A DNA stretch of 52,129 nucleotides from Clostridia bacterium (GTDB taxonomy: Bacteria; Bacillota; Clostridia; Christensenellales; Borkfalkiaceae). The stretch lies in assembly GCA_900764105.1 (NCBI GenBank), contig CAAFMS010000017.1, forward strand, positions 1 to 52,129. The letters are read 5' to 3'. Below the pieces are notes generated by a model. That model searched no databases, was not told the DNA's origin, and worked only from the letters and a program-made list of their open reading frames with translations. The position numbers were made by a program, and so were the translations under genes. Below are positions 18,222-25,889 of this stretch, one piece after another (position 1 is the stretch's first letter; every line of letters begins with the position of its first letter).

Positions 18222-18290
18222 ACTATTCTGCCGACGCCAAATTTAACCTTTAATTTAAATGCCCGTTCAACTATTCTGCCGTCGGCAAAT
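18222..18290 (-). repeat. Pair of 21-bp direct repeats in the kinase leader
   Basis: Two copies (18222-18242 and 18270-18290) start with ACTATTCTGCCG and differ at two of 21 positions; a third partial match (ATTCTG) lies at 18213. The spacing is 48 bases. They sit between the promoter at 18401 and the kinase start at 18196. They may be regulator sites or slipped-strand remnants. Confidence 0.5.
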
Positions 18291-18400
18291 AATTCCTTAT
18301 TTCGCAGCCGATAAAACCCCGATCGGAGCCGTCGTCGATTTCAGCGACTACTTAGCCCCCGAATATCTATCGATTCTCCGTTTCGACAACCGTTTTTTAT

Positions 18401-18429
18401 AGTATAGCATAAATAATGTTCTTTTTCAA
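18401..18429 (-). promoter_or_regulatory. Promoter of the YesM/YesN-type operon
   Basis: TTGAAA (18429-18424) and TATACT (18406-18401) on the minus strand are 17 bases apart. The leader to the kinase ATG is close to 200 bases, longer than usual here. The rest of the 18197-18750 gap holds the direct repeats and the terminators of the PHP gene; I see no coding frame in it. Confidence 0.75.
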
Positions 18430-18562
18430 TCGTTTTTAGATTTTACGCCTTAATTCAATTTTATTTTCGGTGAAAAATCGTTTAGACTTCTTAAAATTCA
18501 AATTCAGCCGGACGGCGTCTATCGTCCGACGGACTTCAAGCGTGAAATCACGTTTTTTTGAA

Positions 18563-18603
18563 AATAAAAAAAGACCAAGCAACGGGTCTCCGTTTCTCGG
18601 TCT
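18563..18603 (-). terminator. Distal terminator for the PHP gene
   Basis: On the minus strand AGACC and AACGG pair with CCGTT and GGTCT, followed by seven U residues. It lies beyond a first hairpin and acts as a second stop. Confidence 0.65.
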
Positions 18604-18653
18604 GATTATTTGCTATGAAATTGCTCAAAAAAGGCGGAAATGCCCATAAAAAT

Positions 18654-18695
18654 ATAAAAATAACGGTCTATAAGAAAAGACTTACAGACCGCCGT
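18654..18695 (-). terminator. Proximal terminator for the PHP gene
   Basis: CGGTCT and AAG pair with CTT and AGACCG around a short loop; the minus-strand transcript continues into a U-rich stretch (TTATTTTTATATTTTTA). It is located 55 bases after the PHP gene stop. Confidence 0.65.
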
Positions 18696-18750
18696 AACAG
18701 GTATGCGTTACCCGAAACGACCATCTTTGCCGCTTTCTTCCGTTACGCCT

Positions 18751-19590
18751 TCAAAGCGCCCGCTGTCTTTCAGCTTCGATTTTGTTTTTTATTTCCTCTG
18801 CCGAAAGTATTCTTATGTTTTTGCGGCGTAAAAAAACAATCAGTTTTTTAACATATTCATCGCACAAAAAATCCGGACGATGGCAATCGGACGATACGAT
18901 TACGGGAATATCGTAATGTTTGCAAATATCTATCAAACAATCGGTAGGATACCTGAAATCGTTACATCTGATTCCGTTTGCGTTAATCTCGATCAACATT
19001 CCCTCAGACGCCGCATCTAAAACGATTTTTTCCAATTTCTTTTTCAGCGGATTTACGTCTCCGCCGTACCAGCCGAAAACCATATCCGGATGAGCGAGAA
19101 CGGTAAAAAATCCCGATTTGATACCGCGATTTTCCTGTTCGAGCAACTCAAGCGCATATTTTTCCTCACTACCCAATTCGGTAACGTGCTTATGAATGGT
19201 TTGCGTCTCCACGAAATGCTGCCCTAAAATCAAGTAATCGAGTTTGCTTTTAAAAAAATTGTACGAGTCTTCGTTATTATCGTAATATTCCGCTTCCCCC
19301 GCTTTATATATGGTTATTTTATCGCCGAATTCATTTATCGGACCGACAAATTGAGATAAGTAATCTTTCTCGATATTATCTTTGTTTATCCAGCCACAGC
19401 CGGTTAAATTCCTCGTATCGATATGATCGGATATCCCGAGAATTTTTACTCCGTTTTTTACAGCCTCGCGGACATAATCTTCAACCGTTCCGTCGGCATG
19501 ACCGCATAGATAATTGTGAGTGTGCAGGTTATAATCCAAAGTAACGTCTATAATATCTTCTTCTGTAATTTTGTCAAAATCTTTCAGCAT
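18751..19590 (-). CDS. PHP-domain phosphoesterase, histidinol-phosphatase (HisJ) type
   Basis: 279 residues. PHP metal-binding motifs occur in order: DYNLHTHNYLCGHADGT (about 19-35), LGISDHIDTR, VLAHPDMVFGWYG, IEINANG and VIVSSDCHRPDF. This is the trinuclear metal site of the HisK/HisJ family, which removes phosphate from histidinol phosphate. No histidine genes are nearby, so the substrate could instead be a sugar phosphate linked to the neighbouring operon. It has its own promoter and double terminator. Confidence 0.85.
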   Translation of the reverse strand: MLKDFDKITEEDIIDVTLDYNLHTHNYLCGHADGTVEDYVREAVKNGVKILGISDHIDTRNLTGCGWINKDNIEKDYLSQFVGPINEFGDKITIYKAGEAEYYDNNEDSYNFFKSKLDYLILGQHFVETQTIHKHVTELGSEEKYALELLEQENRGIKSGFFTVLAHPDMVFGWYGGDVNPLKKKLEKIVLDAASEGMLIEINANGIRCNDFRYPTDCLIDICKHYDIPVIVSSDCHRPDFLCDEYVKKLIVFLRRKNIRILSAEEIKNKIEAERQRAL

Positions 19591-19650
19591 AGCGTTTTAT
19601 CCTTTTTTAGCAATGTAAAAACATACAATAATCTCAAAGAGTATATAATT

Positions 19651-19679
19651 ATTATACAATATTTCATTGCTTTTTTCAA
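19651..19679 (-). promoter_or_regulatory. Promoter of the PHP gene
   Basis: TTGAAA (19679-19674) and TATAAT (19656-19651), 17-base spacer, minus strand; leader of about 55 bases before the ATG at 19590. Confidence 0.75.
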
Positions 19680-19752
19680 GCAATACGCCTCACGAAAGAA
19701 AGAAGTCGTGAATATATGTTTCAGACCTTTTCGCGTTTTTAAATAATTTTAT

Positions 19753-19781
19753 AGCCAAGACCAAAAATCCGAGTCTTGGCT
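19753..19781. terminator. Terminator after the aldolase operon
   Basis: AGCCAAGAC pairs perfectly with GTCTTGGCT. The minus-strand transcript continues into ATAAAATTATTT. It separates the aldolase operon from the PHP gene promoter. Confidence 0.7.
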
Positions 19782-19823
19782 AATTTCATTTTTAATTTAT
19801 AGTTATACGGAGTCTAAATTAAG

Positions 19824-20660
19824 TTACGCCTTGTTTACCGAGCCGAATAAAGCCATTTTGTGCTTTACGGCTTCTTTGATATAGTCCACCTTTAAATTCC
19901 GTATTTCGAGGTACCCGAGTTTTTTCTCTTCGCCGTCTTTCATCGCGCGCTCGCCCGCAAGGCATAAATCGGTAAATATGTTTACTTTCGCTATTCCGTT
20001 GCGAATGGTGTTTTTAAAATCGTCGTCGCTTAGTCCGCTTCCGCCGTGCAGTACGAGCGGAACTTTTACCGCGCTGCTTATTTCTTTAAGCCTTTCTATA
20101 TTAAGCATCGGCTTTTTCTTATAAACTCCGTGCGCAGACCCTATCGCAACTGCCAGAGCGTCTACGCTCGTAGCCTCCAAATACGCCTTCGCTTCTTCGG
20201 GAGTGGTATACATATCGGTAAGCAGATTATCTTCTTTCGCCGCTTCGCCCACATGCCCTATTTCGCCCTCTACCGTCGCGCCGAATGCGTGCGCTATCTT
20301 TACCATTTCGCGCGTTTCGGCAATATTTTGTTCGTAAGGTTTAGCCGAACCGTCGAACATTATCGACGAAAACCCGAGTTTTAACGCCTCTATACATCTG
20401 TCGAAAGTAAGGCCGTGGTCGTAATGCGCCACTACGGGGACTTTCGCTCTCTTCGCCGCCGCGATTACGCTCGGCGCGATCAGTTTCAATTCGCCGTAAG
20501 GCAACAACACTTCCGCAGTACCGAGTATTACGGGAGAATTGCTTTCTTCCGCCGCCTCTATTACCGCCTGCAACATATCCGTGTCGGTGGTATTGAACAG
20601 CCCCACCGCATATTTTCCCTTTTGCGCCTTTTTCAAAACTTCGTTTAAGTTTACTAACAT
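19824..20660 (-). CDS. Class II fructose/tagatose-bisphosphate aldolase family
   Basis: 278 residues, the size of GatY/KbaY/FbaA-type zinc aldolases. Seen motifs: VVAHYDHGLTFDRC with the catalytic Asp and zinc-binding His (about 79-92), VEGEIGHVG, AIGSAHGVYK with a zinc His, and LHGGSGLSDDDF with the phosphate-binding loop. It splits a ketose 1,6-bisphosphate into two trioses. Last gene of a four-gene operon after a PfkB kinase, which would supply the bisphosphate. Fructose versus tagatose bisphosphate cannot be told from sequence. Confidence 0.88.
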   Translation of the reverse strand: MLVNLNEVLKKAQKGKYAVGLFNTTDTDMLQAVIEAAEESNSPVILGTAEVLLPYGELKLIAPSVIAAAKRAKVPVVAHYDHGLTFDRCIEALKLGFSSIMFDGSAKPYEQNIAETREMVKIAHAFGATVEGEIGHVGEAAKEDNLLTDMYTTPEEAKAYLEATSVDALAVAIGSAHGVYKKKPMLNIERLKEISSAVKVPLVLHGGSGLSDDDFKNTIRNGIAKVNIFTDLCLAGERAMKDGEEKKLGYLEIRNLKVDYIKEAVKHKMALFGSVNKA

Positions 20661-20663
20661 ATT

Positions 20664-21614
20664 TTACCTTCTTTTAAAACTCCTCGTTATTTCGTAAATC
20701 TCGCTTTTTGTTTTAACTCCGTCAGTTGCGTTTGCCTGCATTATGCTCGCCGCCGCAGCGCGTATCCCCGTTTCGAGTATGGTTTGCGGCGTTGCCCCCG
20801 CATAAATCTCGGTTAATGCGCCCGCACAAAACGCGTCGCCCGCGCCCGTTTTACCCTTAAAAAGTTCGTCGGGGACTATAAGCGAATTTATTTCGGCGTA
20901 ATTTTCGCCTAAAAAACAAGCCTTATCTTCTTTATGAATAATAACGCCCTCTTTAACGCCCATAGTCTTCAATTTTTCCGCTAAAAAGCGTAAATCGCCG
21001 GTATTATCCGACTTGCAAAGCGCAGCGGCCTCGAGTTCGTTTATTATAAGATAATCGACAAACGGCAGACAGGGCAAGACTTTTTCGTAAGCGTCCGCGG
21101 TAGAACTCACTAAGTCTATGGACGTCTTTATCCCGCGTTTTTTAAGTTCGCGCAATATCTTTACGCCGTCGCCGTTATCGACTTTTTCAAGTAGCAAAAA
21201 ATACCCCAAATGAAATATCTTTGCGGTTATTTTGTCAAAGTCTATATCGTCGTAACCGAAATCCGCGCTCGCACCCGCGCAAGTAAAAAACGTGCGTTCG
21301 CCGCCTTCGATGCTCATAACCTGCGTAAAACTCGTGCCGAGCGTTTCGGCTCTTTTTATCCCGTCGGCGTTCACCCCGTTACAGCGGAGAGCGTCAAGTA
21401 AAAACGCGGCTTTATCGTCTTTACCCACTTTACCGTAAGCATAAACGCTTAAATCGGGGGCTATTCTTTTTATATCCACGCCGACGTTGGGGACGAGTCC
21501 GCCAACTGACCGATTAACGCCGAAAATCTGCGTTAATCGACCTATAGCGGGGTATTCGTTAATTATATTTATCTCGTCCACAAGCGCAGAACCCGCAACC
21601 GCTATGCCGTTCAT
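20664..21614 (-). CDS. PfkB-family carbohydrate kinase
   Basis: 316 residues. The ribokinase fold is marked by an N-terminal substrate-binding strand (MNGIAVAGSALVDEINII), YGKVGKDDKAAFLLD, and the ATP/anion-hole signature GKTGAGDAFCAGAL with the catalytic Asp near 260. A longer frame from a TTG at 21647 would overlap the upstream gene; the ATG at 21614 lies one base after that gene's stop, so translation is probably coupled and I use 21614. It sits between a NagB-like isomerase and an aldolase, so the product is probably a ketohexose bisphosphate. Confidence 0.87.
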   Translation of the reverse strand: MNGIAVAGSALVDEINIINEYPAIGRLTQIFGVNRSVGGLVPNVGVDIKRIAPDLSVYAYGKVGKDDKAAFLLDALRCNGVNADGIKRAETLGTSFTQVMSIEGGERTFFTCAGASADFGYDDIDFDKITAKIFHLGYFLLLEKVDNGDGVKILRELKKRGIKTSIDLVSSTADAYEKVLPCLPFVDYLIINELEAAALCKSDNTGDLRFLAEKLKTMGVKEGVIIHKEDKACFLGENYAEINSLIVPDELFKGKTGAGDAFCAGALTEIYAGATPQTILETGIRAAAASIMQANATDGVKTKSEIYEITRSFKRR

Positions 21615-21615
21615 C

Positions 21616-22560
21616 TCAGTTTGCGTCGGGGCAAAGCGGTCCCGCAAGTTCTTTAAGATAGAAGAGTTTTCCAGGAAGCGTGGGGATATAACTCGAGGTA
21701 ACGAACCGAGTGGGACGATACCTGAGGGTCATCCAAAGGCTCATACCCTGCCATTGCATTCCGCGCGACAACGCGCCGTCCGCGCCGCCGATAGCGTAGT
21801 CTGCCGCAAACATCAGTTTCGGTCCTATCGTGTTGGCGCGACAAGGAACGAGCGTCGTTCTGCTGCGGAAAGAAGTTATGGCGTTCTGCTCTATCGTAAG
21901 CGGATGAAGTTTTACGCCTACTCTGTAAGGCTGTTTCAGCCACTCTTCGTCGGAATTGAATTCCGCCCCTATCATCGGCTCCCAGAAAGCAATGTGGCAC
22001 ATTCTACCTATGCCGTAAACGAGTACGAGTTTCGCGCCTTCCGCTTTAAGTTTTGCTATCTTTTCGGGATAAGTGGGGAGATTGTCTTTAAGCGCGAAGT
22101 TTCTGTGCGATACGGGTACGGTGTTTTTGCCGAGCGGATTATAAAACGCGTTTTCCATCGCGCTTTGGAAAGACGCCTCGCCGGTTATGGTGTTGCCCTC
22201 GCCGTCTGCCCACTCGTCCATATTAAAGCACCACACGTTCTCGCAGGATTCGTTCCACTCTTTCAGAAAATAAACCGCCCACTTATACATTCCCATAGGT
22301 CCTACGGGAAGAATAAACGCTATTTTACGCTTTTCCGCGTTTGCTTTTCTTATTTCGTTGGCTATTTCGTGCCCCATTTTTACGTTGAACTCGTCGAGAT
22401 TGCCGCATTCTACGGGCGCGAAATTCTTGTTCCAGAACGACTGCCTTTCGGTAATAGTTTCGGGCGCGTTATCGCAACAAGCGTCGATTTTGTCCAGATC
22501 CCACCCCTTGGGGAAGAAATTTTCAAGTAAACTGCCTTCTATCGTAGATTTTAAATTCAT
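21616..22560 (-). CDS. NagB-like glucosamine-6-phosphate isomerase/deaminase homologue
   Basis: 314 residues, against about 240-260 for NagB. The family motifs are present but altered: FNMDEW (112-117; Asp115 matches the base of the NLDEY motif) and GIGRMCHIAFWEP (183-195), which corresponds to GIGxDGHIAFNEP. The Asp of that motif is Met187 here, while His189 and Glu194 remain. Loss of this triad Asp suggests a changed substrate or reaction. It follows a PIG-L deacetylase gene, which would supply a free amino sugar, and precedes a kinase and an aldolase. GGAG site before the ATG. Confidence 0.75.
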   Translation of the reverse strand: MNLKSTIEGSLLENFFPKGWDLDKIDACCDNAPETITERQSFWNKNFAPVECGNLDEFNVKMGHEIANEIRKANAEKRKIAFILPVGPMGMYKWAVYFLKEWNESCENVWCFNMDEWADGEGNTITGEASFQSAMENAFYNPLGKNTVPVSHRNFALKDNLPTYPEKIAKLKAEGAKLVLVYGIGRMCHIAFWEPMIGAEFNSDEEWLKQPYRVGVKLHPLTIEQNAITSFRSRTTLVPCRANTIGPKLMFAADYAIGGADGALSRGMQWQGMSLWMTLRYRPTRFVTSSYIPTLPGKLFYLKELAGPLCPDAN

Positions 22561-22596
22561 GATTTTTTCTCCTGATTTTTTATAAGAATAATACGT

Positions 22597-23301
22597 TTAC
22601 GGCAACAAACGTTTCGTCGTGCCTTTTAAATACACCTGACATTGACGGAAACCCTCCGCATACGCCGCGCCGCACTGATATCCGCGATATCTGCTGCAAG
22701 TGCGTACCATATCCGCAAAATCTATTCCGTCGTGTTCTTTCATCCATACGAGTTGGCTCTCGTGGCATTCGAGCATTTTTATCTTTAAGTCGATTTCGTC
22801 CGATATGTCCACAAATTCCGTCGGATTAAAGTTCACGCCCGCAAGCGTGTCCATATAATATATAGGCACTAATTTAGCCGCTTTTTCGCCGCCGCATTTA
22901 TAATTCGGAAGCGTTGCGGTAAAACTCGCGTCGAACACAAGCCGCGACACCGCCGTGTGGTCGGGCATATAGTCGTCGGGGTTGTGGGTGATTATAAAGT
23001 CGGGCTGCGCGTACTTGATTACTTCAACCATCTTATCCCGCGCCGCCTTGTTGTTATCGAAAATATCGAGGTCGTTAAACATTCCGCCGATAACCTCTAT
23101 CCCCGCCAGACTCCCCGCCTTTTCCGCTTCTTTTTTGCGAATTTCGGTAAGTTCGTCGGGCGGAATGATAACGTGTCCCAAATTACCCGTAGAGGCGTGG
23201 CAGACGATTACTTTATCGCCGCGCTTTACGCATTTTGCAAGCGTGCCGCTGCACGCGATTTCTATGTCGTCGGGGTGCGCCCCGATTGCCAATACTCTCA
23301 T
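22597..23301 (-). CDS. PIG-L/LmbE family N-deacetylase
   Basis: 234 residues. The zinc-site motif AIGAHPDDIEIACSGT (6-21) is exact, and a second ligand motif PDHTAVSRLV lies near 125-135. The family removes acetyl groups from N-acetylglucosamine derivatives. AAGGAG precedes the ATG by eight bases and a strong promoter lies just upstream, so this is the first gene of the operon. Together with the next three genes it reads as deacetylation, deamination or isomerisation, phosphorylation and aldol cleavage of an amino sugar. Confidence 0.9.
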   Translation of the reverse strand: MRVLAIGAHPDDIEIACSGTLAKCVKRGDKVIVCHASTGNLGHVIIPPDELTEIRKKEAEKAGSLAGIEVIGGMFNDLDIFDNNKAARDKMVEVIKYAQPDFIITHNPDDYMPDHTAVSRLVFDASFTATLPNYKCGGEKAAKLVPIYYMDTLAGVNFNPTEFVDISDEIDLKIKMLECHESQLVWMKEHDGIDFADMVRTCSRYRGYQCGAAYAEGFRQCQVYLKGTTKRLLP

Positions 23302-23321
23302 AAAATACTCCTTACGAAAGA

Positions 23322-23350
23322 ATTATATAACGTCAAATCAATTATATCAA
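23322..23350 (-). promoter_or_regulatory. Promoter of the PIG-L to aldolase operon
   Basis: TTGATA (23350-23345) and TATAAT (23327-23322), 17-base spacer, minus strand, about 20 bases before the PIG-L start. The adjoining stretch to 23508 also holds a plus-strand TACAAT hexamer and an AGGACAA/TTGTCCT inverted repeat of unknown meaning. Confidence 0.75.
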
Positions 23351-23508
23351 TGTCAAAAAAGCACAAAAGTTGTGTTATAGTCTATCGATAAATTAATATA
23401 TATTAAGTTGTCCTTTTTTGCAAACATATGCTACAATGAAGCCATTAGGACAAAGTATTACAAGTACAAAGCCAAAAAATTGATAAACGTAAAAACATTT
23501 ACAAAGCG

Positions 23509-24594
23509 TCACACGATTACGCCATGTTTGCTGCATTCTTCCTTTATCTTTTCAAAGTCGCTTTTTAAATACGGACTTTTCGACGGAAGCGAAAACTCGT
23601 GCTTTGCTATCTCGTATAAACACTCGTAATTTATCGGTTTCGGTTCGCCGTATATACGCATAAAATTATTGTATACGATATTATTGAATGCCGCATCGGA
23701 AAGATTTAATCCGTACAACACCGTCCCCCAATGGTCTTCGATTCCCGGGTACGGATGCCTGCCGTCATACTCGCCGTCATTAACGAGCATATTTGTTTCG
23801 TAAGTAACGGTTTCGGGATAGTTTTTTAAATATTCTTCCTTCGTAAACCCTTCAGTACCGTGATTACCTCTATCCGTACCGAAAATATATCTGTCGGAAT
23901 ATTTTTCCATTATACGTTTCCAGGGAGCGGGATTCTTGGCTATAACGAAATACTCTTCCGGACCGGGAACGTTGTCGAAGTACACGGTTTTATATTCGTT
24001 AAACAATTTCTCGACGAATTCCGGCTTATCGCTCATAAATCCGAAATGTGCGAAAGTAAGCACTAAATTAGGATGTCTTTTCAACACGTTAAGCATTTGT
24101 TGTTGATATTCCTCTTTTTTAAGATAACCGTCTTTATACTCGTTCTCCCACATACCTATCGGATCTCCGACATGTACTATAATAGGAAATTTCGTCTTTT
24201 CGGCATAAGCGAAAGCGGGTTCGTATATTTCTTCGTCCATACGATGTTTCCATACCTGTTGAGAATTAGGTTTAGCCTCGATAATTTTCCAACAATCGAA
24301 CCCCGCTTTTACGGCGAGTTTTATTTGTTCTAAAAACCCCTCCGCAGTATTCGGTTTAGAATAATCAAGGCAATACCCCGCATATCCGTAAGGCGCAAAC
24401 ACTGACTTTAAATAAAGACATTTACTGTTATCGAGTTGAGTTTCCTGAAAGAACGTATGCGCATTGAGAGCGAGAAAGTTTATTCTTTCAATGCCGCCCG
24501 CCTCCATAAACCAACGAAAGCCTTTCTCGCTTTGTTCAAGAGGAAAATCCATAGAAATATGAACGTGTGAATCTATTATTTTTTTAGTTTTCAT
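23509..24594 (-). CDS. Amidohydrolase-2 family metal-dependent hydrolase
   Basis: 361 residues, TIM-barrel amidohydrolase. The N-terminal metal motif is DSHVHIS (9-15); further ligands are in IIVHVGDP, LTFAHFG and FGTDRGNHG. The family includes hydrolases and decarboxylases acting on sugar acids, lactones or aromatics. It overlaps the upstream oxidoreductase gene by 11 bases, so oxidation followed by lactone or ring hydrolysis of a sugar acid is a reasonable joint role. Last gene of the second saccharide operon; no strong terminator seen after it. Confidence 0.8.
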   Translation of the reverse strand: MKTKKIIDSHVHISMDFPLEQSEKGFRWFMEAGGIERINFLALNAHTFFQETQLDNSKCLYLKSVFAPYGYAGYCLDYSKPNTAEGFLEQIKLAVKAGFDCWKIIEAKPNSQQVWKHRMDEEIYEPAFAYAEKTKFPIIVHVGDPIGMWENEYKDGYLKKEEYQQQMLNVLKRHPNLVLTFAHFGFMSDKPEFVEKLFNEYKTVYFDNVPGPEEYFVIAKNPAPWKRIMEKYSDRYIFGTDRGNHGTEGFTKEEYLKNYPETVTYETNMLVNDGEYDGRHPYPGIEDHWGTVLYGLNLSDAAFNNIVYNNFMRIYGEPKPINYECLYEIAKHEFSLPSKSPYLKSDFEKIKEECSKHGVIV

Positions 24595-25888
24595 TTTTGA
24601 ACTCCTTAAAATCTATTACGGCAACTTTTTTTCTTGCTTTTTCGGCTGCAAATACAAGACAATGCCCGTTTACGCTGTCGTTAATATCGGTTACGGAAAC
24701 CGACGCTTTACCTTCGCCTATATAATCGACGGTATCGCTCATAAGCAAATAATCTCCGCCGCCGTGCCCCGCATATTTCGAGTGATTTTTCACCCTGTCC
24801 GCAACGTTGACTATTTCCTCATTATAAGTGTACTTGCCTTCGCTACGATCAAACACGCGCAAAGCAAATTCATTACTTTCGAGATGTCCTTCTATTTCGC
24901 CGTGAGTACCTACTATATGCAAATATCTGCCCGCTTTACTCGTCCCGCCGACCATAGTGAACACGGCGGTAACTCCGTCCTCGAATTCCACGTTCAAAGT
25001 TTGCCTGTCCACGATATCTCCGCCGCTGTTAAAAGCGCACTTGCCGTAACGAGAATGTTTTAAATATTCCGCTTTTTCTTCTTTAGTTATCTCTTCTATC
25101 TGTTTACCCATACCCATCCACGTTTGGAATGGCATAAGATCCTGTTCTAAATGCACCTTCTGAGCCGAATATAAACAAGTAGAATTATGCGGACAATTAT
25201 AGCAATACTCGGTTGCGCCGGCGGGAGCGTTTGCCTTAATAAACAACGAACGAGAACCGAAACTCGAAACTCTTTTCGGCTCGGAATCATTATGTAGCCA
25301 ACATATAAGATCGGTATCGTGGCAGGATTTTTGTAATAAAAAACTTGAACCGCATTCCGCCTCGCTACTCCATTTTCCTCGCACAAAACTATCTAAAAAG
25401 TGCGCTATCCAAACGTGTTCGTTCATTTCTATGGTAAGAATTTTACCTATAACGCCTTCGTTAATCGTTTCTTTTATCGTTCTGTAGAACGGTGCGTAAC
25501 GCAAAACGTGGCAAACGACTATTTTTACGCCTTTTTCGTTAGCGGCGCGCTGAATATCCAAAAGTTCTTTTTTATTATTAGTTACGGGCTTTTCAAGCAA
25601 AATATCGTAACCTGAGGCTATAAGTTTCATAGTTGTTTCATAATGCGCCTCGTCCATAGTCGCGTTTATAACGAAATCGCACTCGATATTTGCTTTTAAA
25701 AAATCGTCTATACATTTGAAAACCGCGCGGTCGGGTAAACTATATCTTCTTTTCGCCTCTTCGCGATTTTCTTTATTTATTTCTATAACGCCCGTAATTT
25801 CAAGTCTTTCGGGGTTAGAAATAGCGTAGTCGGCATAAACCAACCCTCTGTTGCCTGCTCCGAGCAATATCGCCGTTAATTTCTTCAT
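24584..25888 (-). CDS. Gfo/Idh/MocA family oxidoreductase (copy 1)
   Basis: 434 residues. The Rossmann motif LLGAGNRG (8-15) binds NAD(P), and the EKPVTNN block is the family's conserved lysine motif. A cysteine cluster in CYNCPHNSTCLYSA (about 240) is shared with the neighbouring paralogue and may hold a metal or stabilise a loop. It acts on a sugar or inositol derivative, probably oxidising a secondary hydroxyl. It is encoded one base after the paralogue, so the two arose by tandem duplication and then diverged. Confidence 0.9.
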   Translation of the reverse strand: MKKLTAILLGAGNRGLVYADYAISNPERLEITGVIEINKENREEAKRRYSLPDRAVFKCIDDFLKANIECDFVINATMDEAHYETTMKLIASGYDILLEKPVTNNKKELLDIQRAANEKGVKIVVCHVLRYAPFYRTIKETINEGVIGKILTIEMNEHVWIAHFLDSFVRGKWSSEAECGSSFLLQKSCHDTDLICWLHNDSEPKRVSSFGSRSLFIKANAPAGATEYCYNCPHNSTCLYSAQKVHLEQDLMPFQTWMGMGKQIEEITKEEKAEYLKHSRYGKCAFNSGGDIVDRQTLNVEFEDGVTAVFTMVGGTSKAGRYLHIVGTHGEIEGHLESNEFALRVFDRSEGKYTYNEEIVNVADRVKNHSKYAGHGGGDYLLMSDTVDYIGEGKASVSVTDINDSVNGHCLVFAAEKARKKVAVIDFKEFKNEN

Positions 25889-25889
25889 A

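Noticed and set aside
18540..18557. Plus-strand terminator at the CGTGA/TCACG hairpin
   Set aside because: The stem is five bases and no plus-strand gene ends nearby.
21487..22530. Plus-strand frame of 347 residues opposite the NagB-like gene
   Set aside because: Fully antisense to a conserved family member with motifs; Arg/Phe/Tyr-rich as expected of a shadow frame.
23391..23508. Possible small plus-strand gene starting at 23408 behind a TACAAT hexamer
   Set aside because: It runs antisense into the amidohydrolase gene, lacks a ribosome site and resembles nothing I know; left as intergenic sequence.
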